From: an uncultured Acidobacteriota bacterium
GTDB lineage: Bacteria; Acidobacteriota; Terriglobia; Bryobacterales; Bryobacteraceae
Length of the DNA: 47,673 nucleotides
Assembly: GCA_900696665.1 (NCBI GenBank)
Contig: CAADGY010000170.1
Span: 1 to 47,673, forward strand
Direction of reading: 5' to 3'
Shown: positions 30,881-39,924 of the stretch, one piece after another
How the letters are laid out: every line of letters starts with the position of its first letter
Numbering within the stretch: the stretch's first letter is position 1
Notes under the pieces: generated by a model
What the model was told of the DNA's origin: nothing
What the model saw: the letters and a program-made list of their open reading frames with translations, nothing else
Databases searched by the model: none
Translations under genes and position numbers: made by a program

Positions 30881-33607
30881 TTAAAACGTGTATCGCAGAC
30901 TCACGTAACCGTTGATGCCCGGCGAGTCAAGTCCGGACCCGTGCACCCGGTAGCCTTTGTCGGTGAGATTCTGAAGACCGGCCACCACCCGCCAGCGCTC
31001 ACCGAACGGCATGCCGGCGTGGAACCCCAGCGTGGCCCATCCGGCGGTGGAAAGATACAGCGGCACGCGCGTATTGTCGCCGGCGACGCGCACTCTGTTG
31101 ATGGTTGCGCCTAGCGGCAGCACACGATCCTGGATCTGGCGGAGCGTCTCGCCGGTCGGAAGAAAAACCTGGCCTGTAGCGTCGAGATAGGAGGCGACGC
31201 GCGCACCGCGGAAGAAGTCCGCGATGTCCTGGCGGCGCCGTGATGCCCCGATGCGTTCATCGTCGCGGTCGCCTCCGCTAAGCCGCTCCTGCGCGCCTGA
31301 TGCCGCGAAAGACGCCTCCATCCAGAACCGGCGGCCCGACGGAACATACCGGACCGAGAGCGAGCCCGATTGCGGGGGCAAGCGGCGTGCAAAACGGTTC
31401 GGATTCAACTCTCGCCCCAGAATGTAGCTGTACCCGCCATCCAGCGACCAGCGGCTCGAGAGTGCATAACTGGCCAGCCATTCGAACCCGTAATACCTCG
31501 CCCTACCGTCGTTGACGAAAGCCTTCACGGCGCGCGGGTCGAAACCCGTGGCGACGGTCGCGACCCCGAGTTCGCTTTGCGCGGCGGTCTGCGGCAGGAG
31601 TGTTACCGGGTTGCCCGCCAGTTGAGTGGGAATTCCGTTCACCGGAAAAAGCAGCGTGCGCCGGACAATCGGGTCGTAAAGCTCGGCATCGAATAGCTGC
31701 ACTCTGGTGTATAACCGCCGCGCCGTGAACCGAAGGCCAAATTCGTAGTTCATGAGCGATTCCGGCCGCAGTTCTCCAATGGGACCCCCTTTCGGCAGCG
31801 CACCTTCTCCCGCGTCGCTGCTGAGCAGGGCTCCGGCCGGTATGGCTTCCGCCGCGGGAATTTCATAGCCGAGATCGTTCAGCCCGATTGCTCCAAGATC
31901 GTTCAGGTTAGGGGCGCGGAAGCCGCGGCTGACGAGTCCCTGAAGCCCGAAGATGCTCGTAAGCTGCCAGCTCACGCTGGTGTTGAACGTGACATCGCGA
32001 AACCACTGCGACGATTCCGGCACACCGAACCGGCTCTCCTCCCGCGTGCGAAACCGGATTCCCGTCAGGCGCCCACCGATGCCGATGCGAAGACGCGACG
32101 GCAGGACTTCCACGTTGCTCTGGCCGAACAAACCGTAAGTGCGGTAAGTGGAGCCGTCGGGATAGAGCGGGCGCACGTTTTCGACCGTTGTGCGAACAGG
32201 ATTCGTGATGTCCCGGTCAGACCGGATACGCTCATCGTAGACATCGCCGCCGAACGCCACAAACGCGCGATTCCCGAAATGTGTTGTCGCCTGCGACGAG
32301 TAGCCGTAGGCATCCACCCGGTTATAATCCCGCGTAATCGCATCCGTGAGGCGAAGGTTCTGGCGCAGCCCTCCGTCGGTCTGAGAGTTGATGGAGAACG
32401 TTCCGCTTAACGAATCCAGCGCTCCCAGGCTGAGCTTTTCGTACCGGGCATAAAAGAAATTCAGAGCCTGTGGTTCGAACGTCGATTGCAGCCGTCCCAA
32501 GCCGCCCAGCAGATCTTTGTAACTGTGTACTCCGTCCTGCACGCCGCGCTGATACCACAGGGAGACGAGTTGATCCGGCCGCGGCCGTGCCGCGAACTTG
32601 GTGTGCAATCCGTACTGGTCGAAGCCGGTGTCCTGCTGCCTGCCCCCCAGCAGGTCGTTGACAGTCTCCCGCGGCAGGCCGAAAAGCCGGTAGAAGACGT
32701 TGCGGGAATCGCCGCCGCTCCCCGCACGGACATCGTTGTAGCGGCGCCCGGAAGCTCCAAACAGCCAGGACACCCGCTCGGTTCCGAACGCCAAACGCGC
32801 GGCGGCCGACGCGGAAAGATCGGCGGTAGCGCCTGCGACCGCTACTTCTCCGTGGGTTGCGAGCGCGCCTCTTTCGGAGAAGCGCGGTTCCAGCGTAACG
32901 ACGTTGATAGTGCCGCCAAGTGAATCGCTACCATACTGCGCTCCGGCCGGTCCCAGCAAAGCCTCCAGGCGCTGAGCCTGGCTCGGTTCAACGAACGCCA
33001 GGTACTGGTTAGGTCCGGAGCGGAATGTCGAGTTGTTGAACCGGATGCCGTCTACAAGGTTCAGCACATGATAACCGGTGAAGCCGCGCAGGAAGGGAGA
33101 CACCTGCGCATAGGTGCTCTGTTGAACGAGTATTCCCGGCTCGTGCTCCAGCACGTTGCCGATTGTGGGAAGAGGCCTCGACTGCAACGCTTCAGAATCT
33201 TTTACGATCGCGACGTAAGGTGAAAAAGCCGTTTCATCCACGGCGCCGCGCGTCGAAGACACCGTCACGTGCGTATAGACCGATTCCGGTTCGAGCGTGA
33301 TGGTGGTTTCGCGTGTGACCGCCGTGTTGACGGCCAGTTCACGGGCGGCAAAACCGGGGGCTGCTACGCGCAAGTGGTAGATCCCGGACGGAATACCGTG
33401 CCAGACGAAGTGCCCCTCCGCATTCGTACGCGAAATGCCCAGCACCGCTCCTGCCGAGTTCTTCAGTTCCAGTTTCACGTCCGCAATGGCCGCGCCGGAA
33501 GAGTCGGTAACCAGCCCGGAGAAGCCGGGATGATGGTCACCCGAAAGCAGCGGAGTCAGGGCCACGAGAATGAGACACGAAAGAGCAGAAAGAGGATTCC
33601 AGGACAT
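30881..33607 (-). CDS. TonB-dependent outer-membrane receptor
   Basis: A 908-aa protein with a signal peptide (LSALSCLILVALTPLLSG), a carboxypeptidase-regulatory-like domain (about residues 28-110; GLVTDSSGAAIADVKLEL), a plug domain (about 130-245) and a barrel ending in YVSLRYTF with a terminal Phe. Unlike the Oar-type proteins here, its plug follows the classical receptor pattern (FLRGFTGYHVLNLVDGIRFN, then EALLGPAGAQYGSDSLGG and TINVVT), closest to heme or siderophore receptors. Ligand is not determinable. The start at 33607 is divergent from a Gfo/Idh gene with 98 bases between that hold a palindrome. Confidence 0.9.
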   Translation of the reverse strand: MSWNPLSALSCLILVALTPLLSGDHHPGFSGLVTDSSGAAIADVKLELKNSAGAVLGISRTNAEGHFVWHGIPSGIYHLRVAAPGFAARELAVNTAVTRETTITLEPESVYTHVTVSSTRGAVDETAFSPYVAIVKDSEALQSRPLPTIGNVLEHEPGILVQQSTYAQVSPFLRGFTGYHVLNLVDGIRFNNSTFRSGPNQYLAFVEPSQAQRLEALLGPAGAQYGSDSLGGTINVVTLEPRFSERGALATHGEVAVAGATADLSASAAARLAFGTERVSWLFGASGRRYNDVRAGSGGDSRNVFYRLFGLPRETVNDLLGGRQQDTGFDQYGLHTKFAARPRPDQLVSLWYQRGVQDGVHSYKDLLGGLGRLQSTFEPQALNFFYARYEKLSLGALDSLSGTFSINSQTDGGLRQNLRLTDAITRDYNRVDAYGYSSQATTHFGNRAFVAFGGDVYDERIRSDRDITNPVRTTVENVRPLYPDGSTYRTYGLFGQSNVEVLPSRLRIGIGGRLTGIRFRTREESRFGVPESSQWFRDVTFNTSVSWQLTSIFGLQGLVSRGFRAPNLNDLGAIGLNDLGYEIPAAEAIPAGALLSSDAGEGALPKGGPIGELRPESLMNYEFGLRFTARRLYTRVQLFDAELYDPIVRRTLLFPVNGIPTQLAGNPVTLLPQTAAQSELGVATVATGFDPRAVKAFVNDGRARYYGFEWLASYALSSRWSLDGGYSYILGRELNPNRFARRLPPQSGSLSVRYVPSGRRFWMEASFAASGAQERLSGGDRDDERIGASRRRQDIADFFRGARVASYLDATGQVFLPTGETLRQIQDRVLPLGATINRVRVAGDNTRVPLYLSTAGWATLGFHAGMPFGERWRVVAGLQNLTDKGYRVHGSGLDSPGINGYVSLRYTF

Positions 33608-33642
33608 GTCAGCGATAATTTAACAGCATACGTTCAACGTGC

Positions 33643-33652
33643 GTTTATAAAC
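33643..33652. promoter_or_regulatory. Palindrome in divergent promoter region
   Basis: GTTTATAAAC is a perfect 10-bp palindrome, embedded in AACGTG-N10-CACGTT (33636-33657), whose arms are also inverted repeats but with a centre shifted by one base. It lies between the divergent starts 33607 and 33706 and is a candidate operator. No regulator gene is adjacent. Confidence 0.35.
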
Positions 33653-33705
33653 ACGTTTCAAAAAGTTACCATAAAATGCAGAGCACCGCCTTCAAGGAGG
33701 TACAC

Positions 33706-35031
33706 ATGTCTGAGAGCGTTTCCCGGCGGAGATTTCTCGGGGCAGCGGCAAGTTCGGCGGCGCTACCCGCAACGGCACAATCGTACAGCCGTATCGTTGG
33801 CGCCAACGACCGTATCCAGATCGGACAGATAGGATGCGGCCACAGAGCTGCAGGACATTGGCGCATGCTGAAACTTTCCGCTGCAACCGATCCGAATTTC
33901 GACCTCCGGAGCGTGTGCGACATCTGGTCCTTGAATCGCGAGAAAGCCGTGAATCATGTGGCAGAGATGTTCGGGAAGCGTCCCAGGGCCTACAAATATT
34001 CCGAGGAGATGTTGGCCGACCCGGAACTCGACGCGGTGATGATCGCCACCGGCGACCATCAGCACGCGCGAATTCTTGCCGAGGTGGTGCGGGCGGGGAA
34101 GGATTGCTACTGCGAGAAACCAATGGCCAATACGCTCGAAGATGCTAAGCTGGCGCGCGATACGGTCCTTCGCAGCAAACAGGTAGTCCAGATGGGATCG
34201 CAATGGCTCAGCGATCCGTATCAACATAAAGTCCGCGACATTATCCGCAGCGGAACGTTGGGAAAAATCGTCGCCATCGATCAGAGCTGGAACTTTAACG
34301 GACCGCGCTGGCACGTGCCGTCGGATTCGAACGTAGCAGCCATCCGCGAGCAGGATACGGATTGGAAAAGGTGGCTGCTCGGACGCCGGCCGCGTCCATT
34401 TGACCCGCGTGTGTATTTCGAGTTCCGCATTTTCAAGGATTTCTCCGGCGGCATTACGGACCAATGGTACAGTCATGGCTCCGGGCTGGTTCACTTCTAT
34501 CTCGACACGTTCATTCCCGATGACACCGTTTCAAACGGCGGCATTTTCGCCTGGCATGACGTTCGTGAGAATCCCGACACGTTCCAGTGTGTGTCCACAT
34601 TCCAGGAAAAGCAGGTGCTTTATACGTACAGCACGACGTTTGGAAACGGCTACGGTGATCACACTATCATCCGTGGAACGCGCGGCACGCTGTATTCTCC
34701 GGGCGGCGAGGGGAGCCCGCAATGGTGGTACGTACCGGAATCGAGAAGTGCCTGGCGCACAAATGTGGTATTTGACAGTGCGGTCCGATCCAAACCCGAA
34801 CCGGTGCGGGTGGCGGGGGAAACGGAACTGGCGCCCGTGAACCAATCGGACGATTTGAAGTACCACACGGACGACTGGTTGCGCTGCATGCGAAATCGTA
34901 AAACGCCGAACGGCAGCATCGAGACCGGGTTCGCACACTCCATCGCGGTCATTATGGCCACCCGCAGCTACCGGGAGGGCAGGAAGATGTACTGGGACCG
35001 GACAAGGGAGCAGATCGTCACGTCCATTTGA
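33706..35031 (+). CDS. Gfo/Idh/MocA family oxidoreductase with twin-arginine leader
   Basis: A 441-aa protein. ATG 33706 is set by AAGGAGG at 33694-33700, and gives a classic twin-arginine leader (SRRRFLGAAASSAALPATA). The Rossmann domain starts with IQIGQIGCGHRAAGH, and the catalytic-Lys motif is CYCEKPMANT (about residue 130). The C-terminal domain includes DFSGGITDQWYSHGSGLVHF. It is related in family but clearly not identical to the 21720 gene, so they are paralogues. The exported location argues for action on periplasmic sugars rather than central metabolism. The divergent TonB receptor may supply the substrate, which is inference from position. Confidence 0.88.
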   Translation: MSESVSRRRFLGAAASSAALPATAQSYSRIVGANDRIQIGQIGCGHRAAGHWRMLKLSAATDPNFDLRSVCDIWSLNREKAVNHVAEMFGKRPRAYKYSEEMLADPELDAVMIATGDHQHARILAEVVRAGKDCYCEKPMANTLEDAKLARDTVLRSKQVVQMGSQWLSDPYQHKVRDIIRSGTLGKIVAIDQSWNFNGPRWHVPSDSNVAAIREQDTDWKRWLLGRRPRPFDPRVYFEFRIFKDFSGGITDQWYSHGSGLVHFYLDTFIPDDTVSNGGIFAWHDVRENPDTFQCVSTFQEKQVLYTYSTTFGNGYGDHTIIRGTRGTLYSPGGEGSPQWWYVPESRSAWRTNVVFDSAVRSKPEPVRVAGETELAPVNQSDDLKYHTDDWLRCMRNRKTPNGSIETGFAHSIAVIMATRSYREGRKMYWDRTREQIVTSI

Positions 35032-35081
35032 CATTTTCCATCGTACCGCTGTAGGATCATCGAAATCGGATTTCGTTTTCG

Positions 35082-35387
35082 ATGGCCGATAAAGACCTAT
35101 ACTCCGGGCTCATCCGGCTGCACATCCTGTATCACGCCTCGCGCGAGCCGATTTTCGGGCTGGGCATCATGGAAGAGTTGGCCCGGCACGGATATAAGAT
35201 CAGCCCCGGCACTCTTTACCCGGTGCTCCATGGACTCGAGCGGAAAGGATACCTGCGTTCCAGAGAGGAGCGGAATGGCAAGCAGGCCCGAAGAGTCTAT
35301 CTGTCCACCGCCAGGGGCAAGCGCGCGCTCGAACAGGCGAAGCTCAAGGTCCGTGAATTGTTTGGAGAATTGTTTGAGGAGGACTAG
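35082..35387 (+). CDS. PadR-family transcriptional regulator
   Basis: A 101-aa protein consisting of a single winged helix-turn-helix domain with the PadR signature: IRLHILYHAS, FGLGIMEELARHGYKISPGTLYPVLHGLERKGYL, then a wing with GKQARRVYLSTARGK and a C-terminal dimer helix. Small PadR proteins (s-PadR/LmrR type) repress multidrug transporters and are induced by their substrates. Here it is the first gene of a unit with a complete RND efflux pump; its 3' end overlaps the likely start of the outer-membrane factor gene. Auto-repression of the whole unit is expected from family knowledge. Confidence 0.92.
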   Translation: MADKDLYSGLIRLHILYHASREPIFGLGIMEELARHGYKISPGTLYPVLHGLERKGYLRSREERNGKQARRVYLSTARGKRALEQAKLKVRELFGELFEED

Positions 35388-36768
35388 CCTCCCGGTGTGG
35401 ATGGGCCTTTTCTACGCGCTGTTCCTGGTTGCCGCCGCGCAAGCCCAGAGCCGGCTATCCCCGCTTACACTCGAACAGGCCGTCGCCACGGCGCTGGACA
35501 AGTATCCGGGCATGCGGGTCTCCATCGAGCAGGTTTCGGCCGCGGCTGCACAGGTTGAGCTGGCTCGCACCGGGTTCCTTCCGCGCGCGGATTTCTTAGG
35601 CCAGATCAATCGCTCCACGCACAATAACGTTTTCGGCATGCTGTTTCCGCAGCCGGTGATCTCTCCCATTTCAGGACCGGTCCTACCGGTGCATTCGCTT
35701 GGCAGTGTTTGGGGAACCGCGGCCGGAGTGCTGGTGTCATGGGAGCCATTCGACTTCGGCCTTCGTAGCGCGGGCGTCAAAGCAGCGCGCGCGGCCCAGG
35801 CTGCGGCCGGCGCGCAGACCGGCGTGACCAGGCTGCAGGTCGCGGCCGCCACGGCCGATGCCTACCTGTCCCTGCTCGCAGCGCATCAGACTGTCCTTGC
35901 GGCCGAAGGCGGGGTTGAACGGATGCGCGTGCTGGAAACGGTGGTCGACGCCCTGGTTCAAAACGGGCTCCGGCCGGGCGTGGAGGCATCGCGCACCCGT
36001 GCCGGGCTGGCCGCGGCAGAGAACCAACTGATTCGCGCCCAGGAGGCCGTCGCGGTGGCCCGCGCGGCGTTGGCGAGTATGATGGGCGCCAAGGCGGCGG
36101 ACATCGTGGCGATGCCCGGCCCGATGTTGGAACTTCCGCCGGATGCAGGTCTCGCCGCGAGTTCCCCGGCGGCCCACCCGGTAGCTGTTGCGCAGAGCGC
36201 GTCCATTGCGGAGATACAGGCCAGGCGCCACGTGCTCGACCGGTCCTACTTCCCCAAATTCAACCTGCAGGGCACAACTTATGCGCGGGGTACAGGTGTT
36301 CAGCCTGACGGCGCCACGGGGGGTGCGGCGGCCGGGCTTGGCCCGAACATTCAGAACTGGGGTATCGGCATGACGGTGACGTTCTCACTCTTCGACTACT
36401 CTTCGCTCAAGGCCCGCAAACAGATTGAAGACTCCCGGCAGCGGTCGGCGCAGGCGCGTTATGAACAGATCATCCAGGACGTGGCGGGCGAAATCGCGCA
36501 GGCCAGCGCCATGCTCGATGGAGCGCGCCGGGTTGCCATGAATACTCCCATACAGTTGGAAGCCGCACGCGCGGCCGGGCGGCAGGCGATGGCGCGGTAT
36601 AAGGCCGGACTCGGCGGCATCGTCGAAGTCGCCGATGCGCAGCGCCTGCTGACGCAGGCTGAAGCGGAGGACGCCCTCGCCAGGCTTTCGGTCTGGAGGG
36701 CGCTGATGAAGCTCGGCATCGCGCAGGGGGATCTGACTGAGTTTCTCCGGAAATCGGCGGGGAAGTAA
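35374..36768 (+). CDS. TolC-like outer-membrane efflux protein
   Basis: A 464-aa protein of the size usual for outer-membrane factors. TTG 35374 is preferred because GGAGA (35364-35368) lies 5 bases upstream and it yields a proper signal peptide (MRRTSLPVWMGLFYALFLV..., cleavage AQA/QS); GTG 35395 and ATG 35401 are alternatives. Two OEP repeats are visible (about residues 30-235 and 255-460), each with long Ala-rich coiled-coil helices and SLxxLTLEQAV / GLGGIVEVADAQRLL signatures. It would form the outer-membrane channel of the tripartite pump with the RND protein 6 bases downstream and the fusion protein after it. Confidence 0.87.
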   Translation: MRRTSLPVWMGLFYALFLVAAAQAQSRLSPLTLEQAVATALDKYPGMRVSIEQVSAAAAQVELARTGFLPRADFLGQINRSTHNNVFGMLFPQPVISPISGPVLPVHSLGSVWGTAAGVLVSWEPFDFGLRSAGVKAARAAQAAAGAQTGVTRLQVAAATADAYLSLLAAHQTVLAAEGGVERMRVLETVVDALVQNGLRPGVEASRTRAGLAAAENQLIRAQEAVAVARAALASMMGAKAADIVAMPGPMLELPPDAGLAASSPAAHPVAVAQSASIAEIQARRHVLDRSYFPKFNLQGTTYARGTGVQPDGATGGAAAGLGPNIQNWGIGMTVTFSLFDYSSLKARKQIEDSRQRSAQARYEQIIQDVAGEIAQASAMLDGARRVAMNTPIQLEAARAAGRQAMARYKAGLGGIVEVADAQRLLTQAEAEDALARLSVWRALMKLGIAQGDLTEFLRKSAGK

Positions 36769-36774
36769 ATCAGT

Positions 36775-39700
36775 ATGTGGCTAGTGCTTAGTGCCCTTCG
36801 CCGGCCGATGACGATCGTCGTCGCGGTTCTTGCGGTGGTTTCGTGCTCAATGCTCGCCCTACGGCAAATGAAGGTCGATATCTTCCCCGAAGTAGGTTCA
36901 CCCACCATTTATGTCGCGCAGCCTTACGGCGGCATGGATCCGGCGCAAATGGAGGGCTTCATCACTTACTACTACGAGTATCACTTCTTCTATGTGTCGG
37001 GCATTGAGCACGTCGAATCGAAGAACATACAAGGCGCATCCCTGATGAAGCTGGTGTTCCATCCGGGCACGAACATGAGCCAGGCTCTTTCGGAAGTAGT
37101 GGCCGCGGTCAACCGTTCCCGTTCCTTCATGCCTCCCGGCGCGGTGCCGCCGTTCATTGCGCGCGTGGACCCCGGCGGACTGCCGGTGGGAATGCTTGTC
37201 TTTTCGAGCCCGACTCGCGGCCTCGGAGAGATTCAGGACTTGGCGTTAAACCGCATCCGCCCGATGTTTGCGGGCCTTCCCGGCGTATCCGCCCCGCCTC
37301 CGTTCGGCGGAAACCAGCGGACCGTGGTGGTGAACCTCGATCCCCAGCGCATGCGCGCCTACCGGCTCTCCCCCGATGAAGCGATTGCGGCATTGAATGG
37401 TGCCAATGCCATCCTGCCTTCCGGCAACGTCCGTGAAGGCAGCCTGACGCGCATCGCCAGAACGAATGCCGTTGTGGGAGAGAACCTGCAGGATCTGCTC
37501 GACACCCCGGTGCGCACCGGTTCCGGGCCGGCCGTGTATCTGAGGGACGTCGGCTCCGTGGCTCTTTCAACCGACATCCTTTCCGGATATGCGCATGTGA
37601 ACGGACGCCGGGCGGTGTACATTAACGTCACCAAGCGTGCCGACGCCTCTACTCTTGCGGTCATCAAACGGGTCCGCGAAGCGCTGCCGTCGTTTCGAAA
37701 CCTGGTTCCGGAAGACATCAATGTGAGCTTGGAATTCGACCAGTCGGGCTACGTGAGCCGTGCGATTCGCGCGCTCGTAAACGAGGGAGTGCTGGGCGCC
37801 ATCCTCACTGGCCTCACCATCCTGCTGGTCCTCCGGGACTGGCGCAGCGCGCTGATTGTCATTACCACCATCCCCGCCTCGTTGCTTGCCGCCGTGGTCT
37901 GGCTTTGGGCGGCGGGCCAGACCATCAACATCATGACGCTGGGGGGCTTGGCGCTTGCGGTCGGTGTGCTGGTGGACGAGGCTACTGTGGAGGTGGAGAA
38001 CATCCACACGCAGATGGCCGGCGGTCTTTCACGCGCGCGCTCGGTGCTGGATGCCGCGCAAAAAACGGCGCAGCCGCGGCTGCTCGCCATGCTGTGCATC
38101 CTGTCCGTGTTTGTGCCTTCGTTTTTTATGACCGGCCTCGGCCGGCAACTGTTCGTTCCGCTGTCGCTGGCCGTGGGCTTTGCGATGATCTCGTCCTACG
38201 TTCTGTCTACGACGCTGGTGCCCATCATGGCGGTAAGGCTGATGCGGAAGGAGAATCACCGTCCCGGCGACGCCGGGCTTCTTGGCACTCTCAAGCGGTT
38301 TTATACCTGGTATTTGAGCCGTGTGCTTCGCTTTCGCTGGCCGCTGGCGGCGGTTTATGCCGCTACGTCCATCGGGCTTATTGCAGTGCTGGTGCCGCGC
38401 CTGGGGACCCAGATTTTTCCCGACGTGGATTTCGGGCAATTTCAACTGCGCTTGCGAGCGCCCACGGGAACCCGCGTGGAGCGCACGGAGACGATCGCCC
38501 TCAAGACGCTCGATCTGCTGCAACAGGAAATCGGTAAGGAAAGCATCGCCATCAGTACCGCTTTTATCGGCGTTCAACCGTCAAGCTATCCGGTGAACAC
38601 CATTCACCTTTGGACCGGCGGACCGCATGAGGCAGTGATGCAGGTTGCGCTTGCGCCGGGCGCGCGTCTACGTAGTGAAGAATTGAAAGAACGGCTAAGG
38701 ACGCGGCTGGGCAAGGAACTGCCTGGCGTCGCCATTTCGTTTGAAGCCGGCGATATTGTCAGCAAGGTGATGAGCTTCGGCTCCGCAACGCCCGTCGAGG
38801 TGGCGGTGCAGGGGCCGGATCTGAGCGTTGCCCGGGTATTCGCGGACAAAGTGCATCATCAGCTCCAGCGGTTGCCATTCCTCCGCGACCTTCAGTATGC
38901 GCAGCCGATGGACTACCCGACGATGGACATTGCCATCGATCGCGACCGCGCGGGACAGTTCGGCCTCACCGTGGCGGACGTCGCCAGGTCGCTGGTCGCG
39001 GCCACCTCGTCGAGCCGTTTCGTTTCGCCCAACTACTGGCGCGATCCCAAAACCGGGAACGCTTTTCAAATCCAGATCGAGATCCCGCAGCGCGATGTCT
39101 CGTCCGCATCCGATGTGCGCGGCCTGCCCGTTATGCAAAACGGCTCGGCCCGTCCGCTGGTGGGCGACGTAGCCAAGATCGGATATGGAACAGCGATGGG
39201 CGTGATCGAGCGCTACAACATGCAGCGCGTCGTTAGTCTCACAGCGAACCTGCATGGCATCACCGTGGGCGCGGCGCAAGGACAGATCGAATCCGCCATT
39301 CAAAAGGCCGGTGAGTTGCCTCGCGGCGTCAGTGTGGCTCTGCGCGGGCAGATCCCGCCGCTCGCTGAGACTCTGCGGGGGCTGGCGATCGGCCTGCTAC
39401 TGGCCATAGCGGTCATCTACTTATTGCTGGCGGCGAATTTTCAATCGTTCCGGTTGTCGTTCGCCGTGCTGTCCACCGTGCCCGCCGTGCTTGTGGGAGT
39501 GTTTCTGATGCTGCTCGCCACCGGCACGACGCTGAACGTCCAATCTTTCATGGGCGCCATTATGGCCGTTGGTATTGCCGTGGCTAACGCTATCCTGCTG
39601 GTTTCGTTCGCGGAGTCGGCGCGGCGTGACGACCGTTCCGTTCTCGAAGCGGCGGTGGAGGGTGCGCGTGGACGCTTGCGCGCTATTCTCATGACCGCCG

Positions 39701-39924
39701 GCGCGATGATCGCCGGGATGATTCCCATCGCGCTCGCTTTCGGCGAGGGCGCGGAACAGACGGCGCCTCTCGGGCGGGCGGTCATCGGAGGGTTGCTGGT
39801 GGCGACATTCGCCACGCTGACCGTTGTGCCGCTGGTCTATGCGATTGTGCAGCGGCATGCTGGCTTACATTCCGATTCGCTGGATCCCACGGATCCGGCA
39901 AGCAGGTACTATGAAGGTGCTTAG
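36775..39924 (+). CDS. RND-family efflux pump inner-membrane subunit
   Basis: A 1049-aa protein with the AcrB/HAE1 plan: helix 1 (residues about 12-30), a first large periplasmic loop, helices 2-6 (about 335-540), a second loop, and helices 8-12 at the end. In helix 4 the motif is GVLVDEATVEVENIH, so the AcrB Asp-Asp pair is Asp401-Glu402. In helix 10 the AcrB lysine of the proton relay is replaced: GIAVANAILLVSF has Ala937 there. This group thus uses a modified proton path. The helix-4 ILLVLRDWRSALIVI stretch is typical. The cargo is unknown; it may be a drug, metal or lipid-like compound. It lies between the TolC-like and fusion-protein genes. Confidence 0.92.
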   Translation: MWLVLSALRRPMTIVVAVLAVVSCSMLALRQMKVDIFPEVGSPTIYVAQPYGGMDPAQMEGFITYYYEYHFFYVSGIEHVESKNIQGASLMKLVFHPGTNMSQALSEVVAAVNRSRSFMPPGAVPPFIARVDPGGLPVGMLVFSSPTRGLGEIQDLALNRIRPMFAGLPGVSAPPPFGGNQRTVVVNLDPQRMRAYRLSPDEAIAALNGANAILPSGNVREGSLTRIARTNAVVGENLQDLLDTPVRTGSGPAVYLRDVGSVALSTDILSGYAHVNGRRAVYINVTKRADASTLAVIKRVREALPSFRNLVPEDINVSLEFDQSGYVSRAIRALVNEGVLGAILTGLTILLVLRDWRSALIVITTIPASLLAAVVWLWAAGQTINIMTLGGLALAVGVLVDEATVEVENIHTQMAGGLSRARSVLDAAQKTAQPRLLAMLCILSVFVPSFFMTGLGRQLFVPLSLAVGFAMISSYVLSTTLVPIMAVRLMRKENHRPGDAGLLGTLKRFYTWYLSRVLRFRWPLAAVYAATSIGLIAVLVPRLGTQIFPDVDFGQFQLRLRAPTGTRVERTETIALKTLDLLQQEIGKESIAISTAFIGVQPSSYPVNTIHLWTGGPHEAVMQVALAPGARLRSEELKERLRTRLGKELPGVAISFEAGDIVSKVMSFGSATPVEVAVQGPDLSVARVFADKVHHQLQRLPFLRDLQYAQPMDYPTMDIAIDRDRAGQFGLTVADVARSLVAATSSSRFVSPNYWRDPKTGNAFQIQIEIPQRDVSSASDVRGLPVMQNGSARPLVGDVAKIGYGTAMGVIERYNMQRVVSLTANLHGITVGAAQGQIESAIQKAGELPRGVSVALRGQIPPLAETLRGLAIGLLLAIAVIYLLLAANFQSFRLSFAVLSTVPAVLVGVFLMLLATGTTLNVQSFMGAIMAVGIAVANAILLVSFAESARRDDRSVLEAAVEGARGRLRAILMTAGAMIAGMIPIALAFGEGAEQTAPLGRAVIGGLLVATFATLTVVPLVYAIVQRHAGLHSDSLDPTDPASRYYEGA

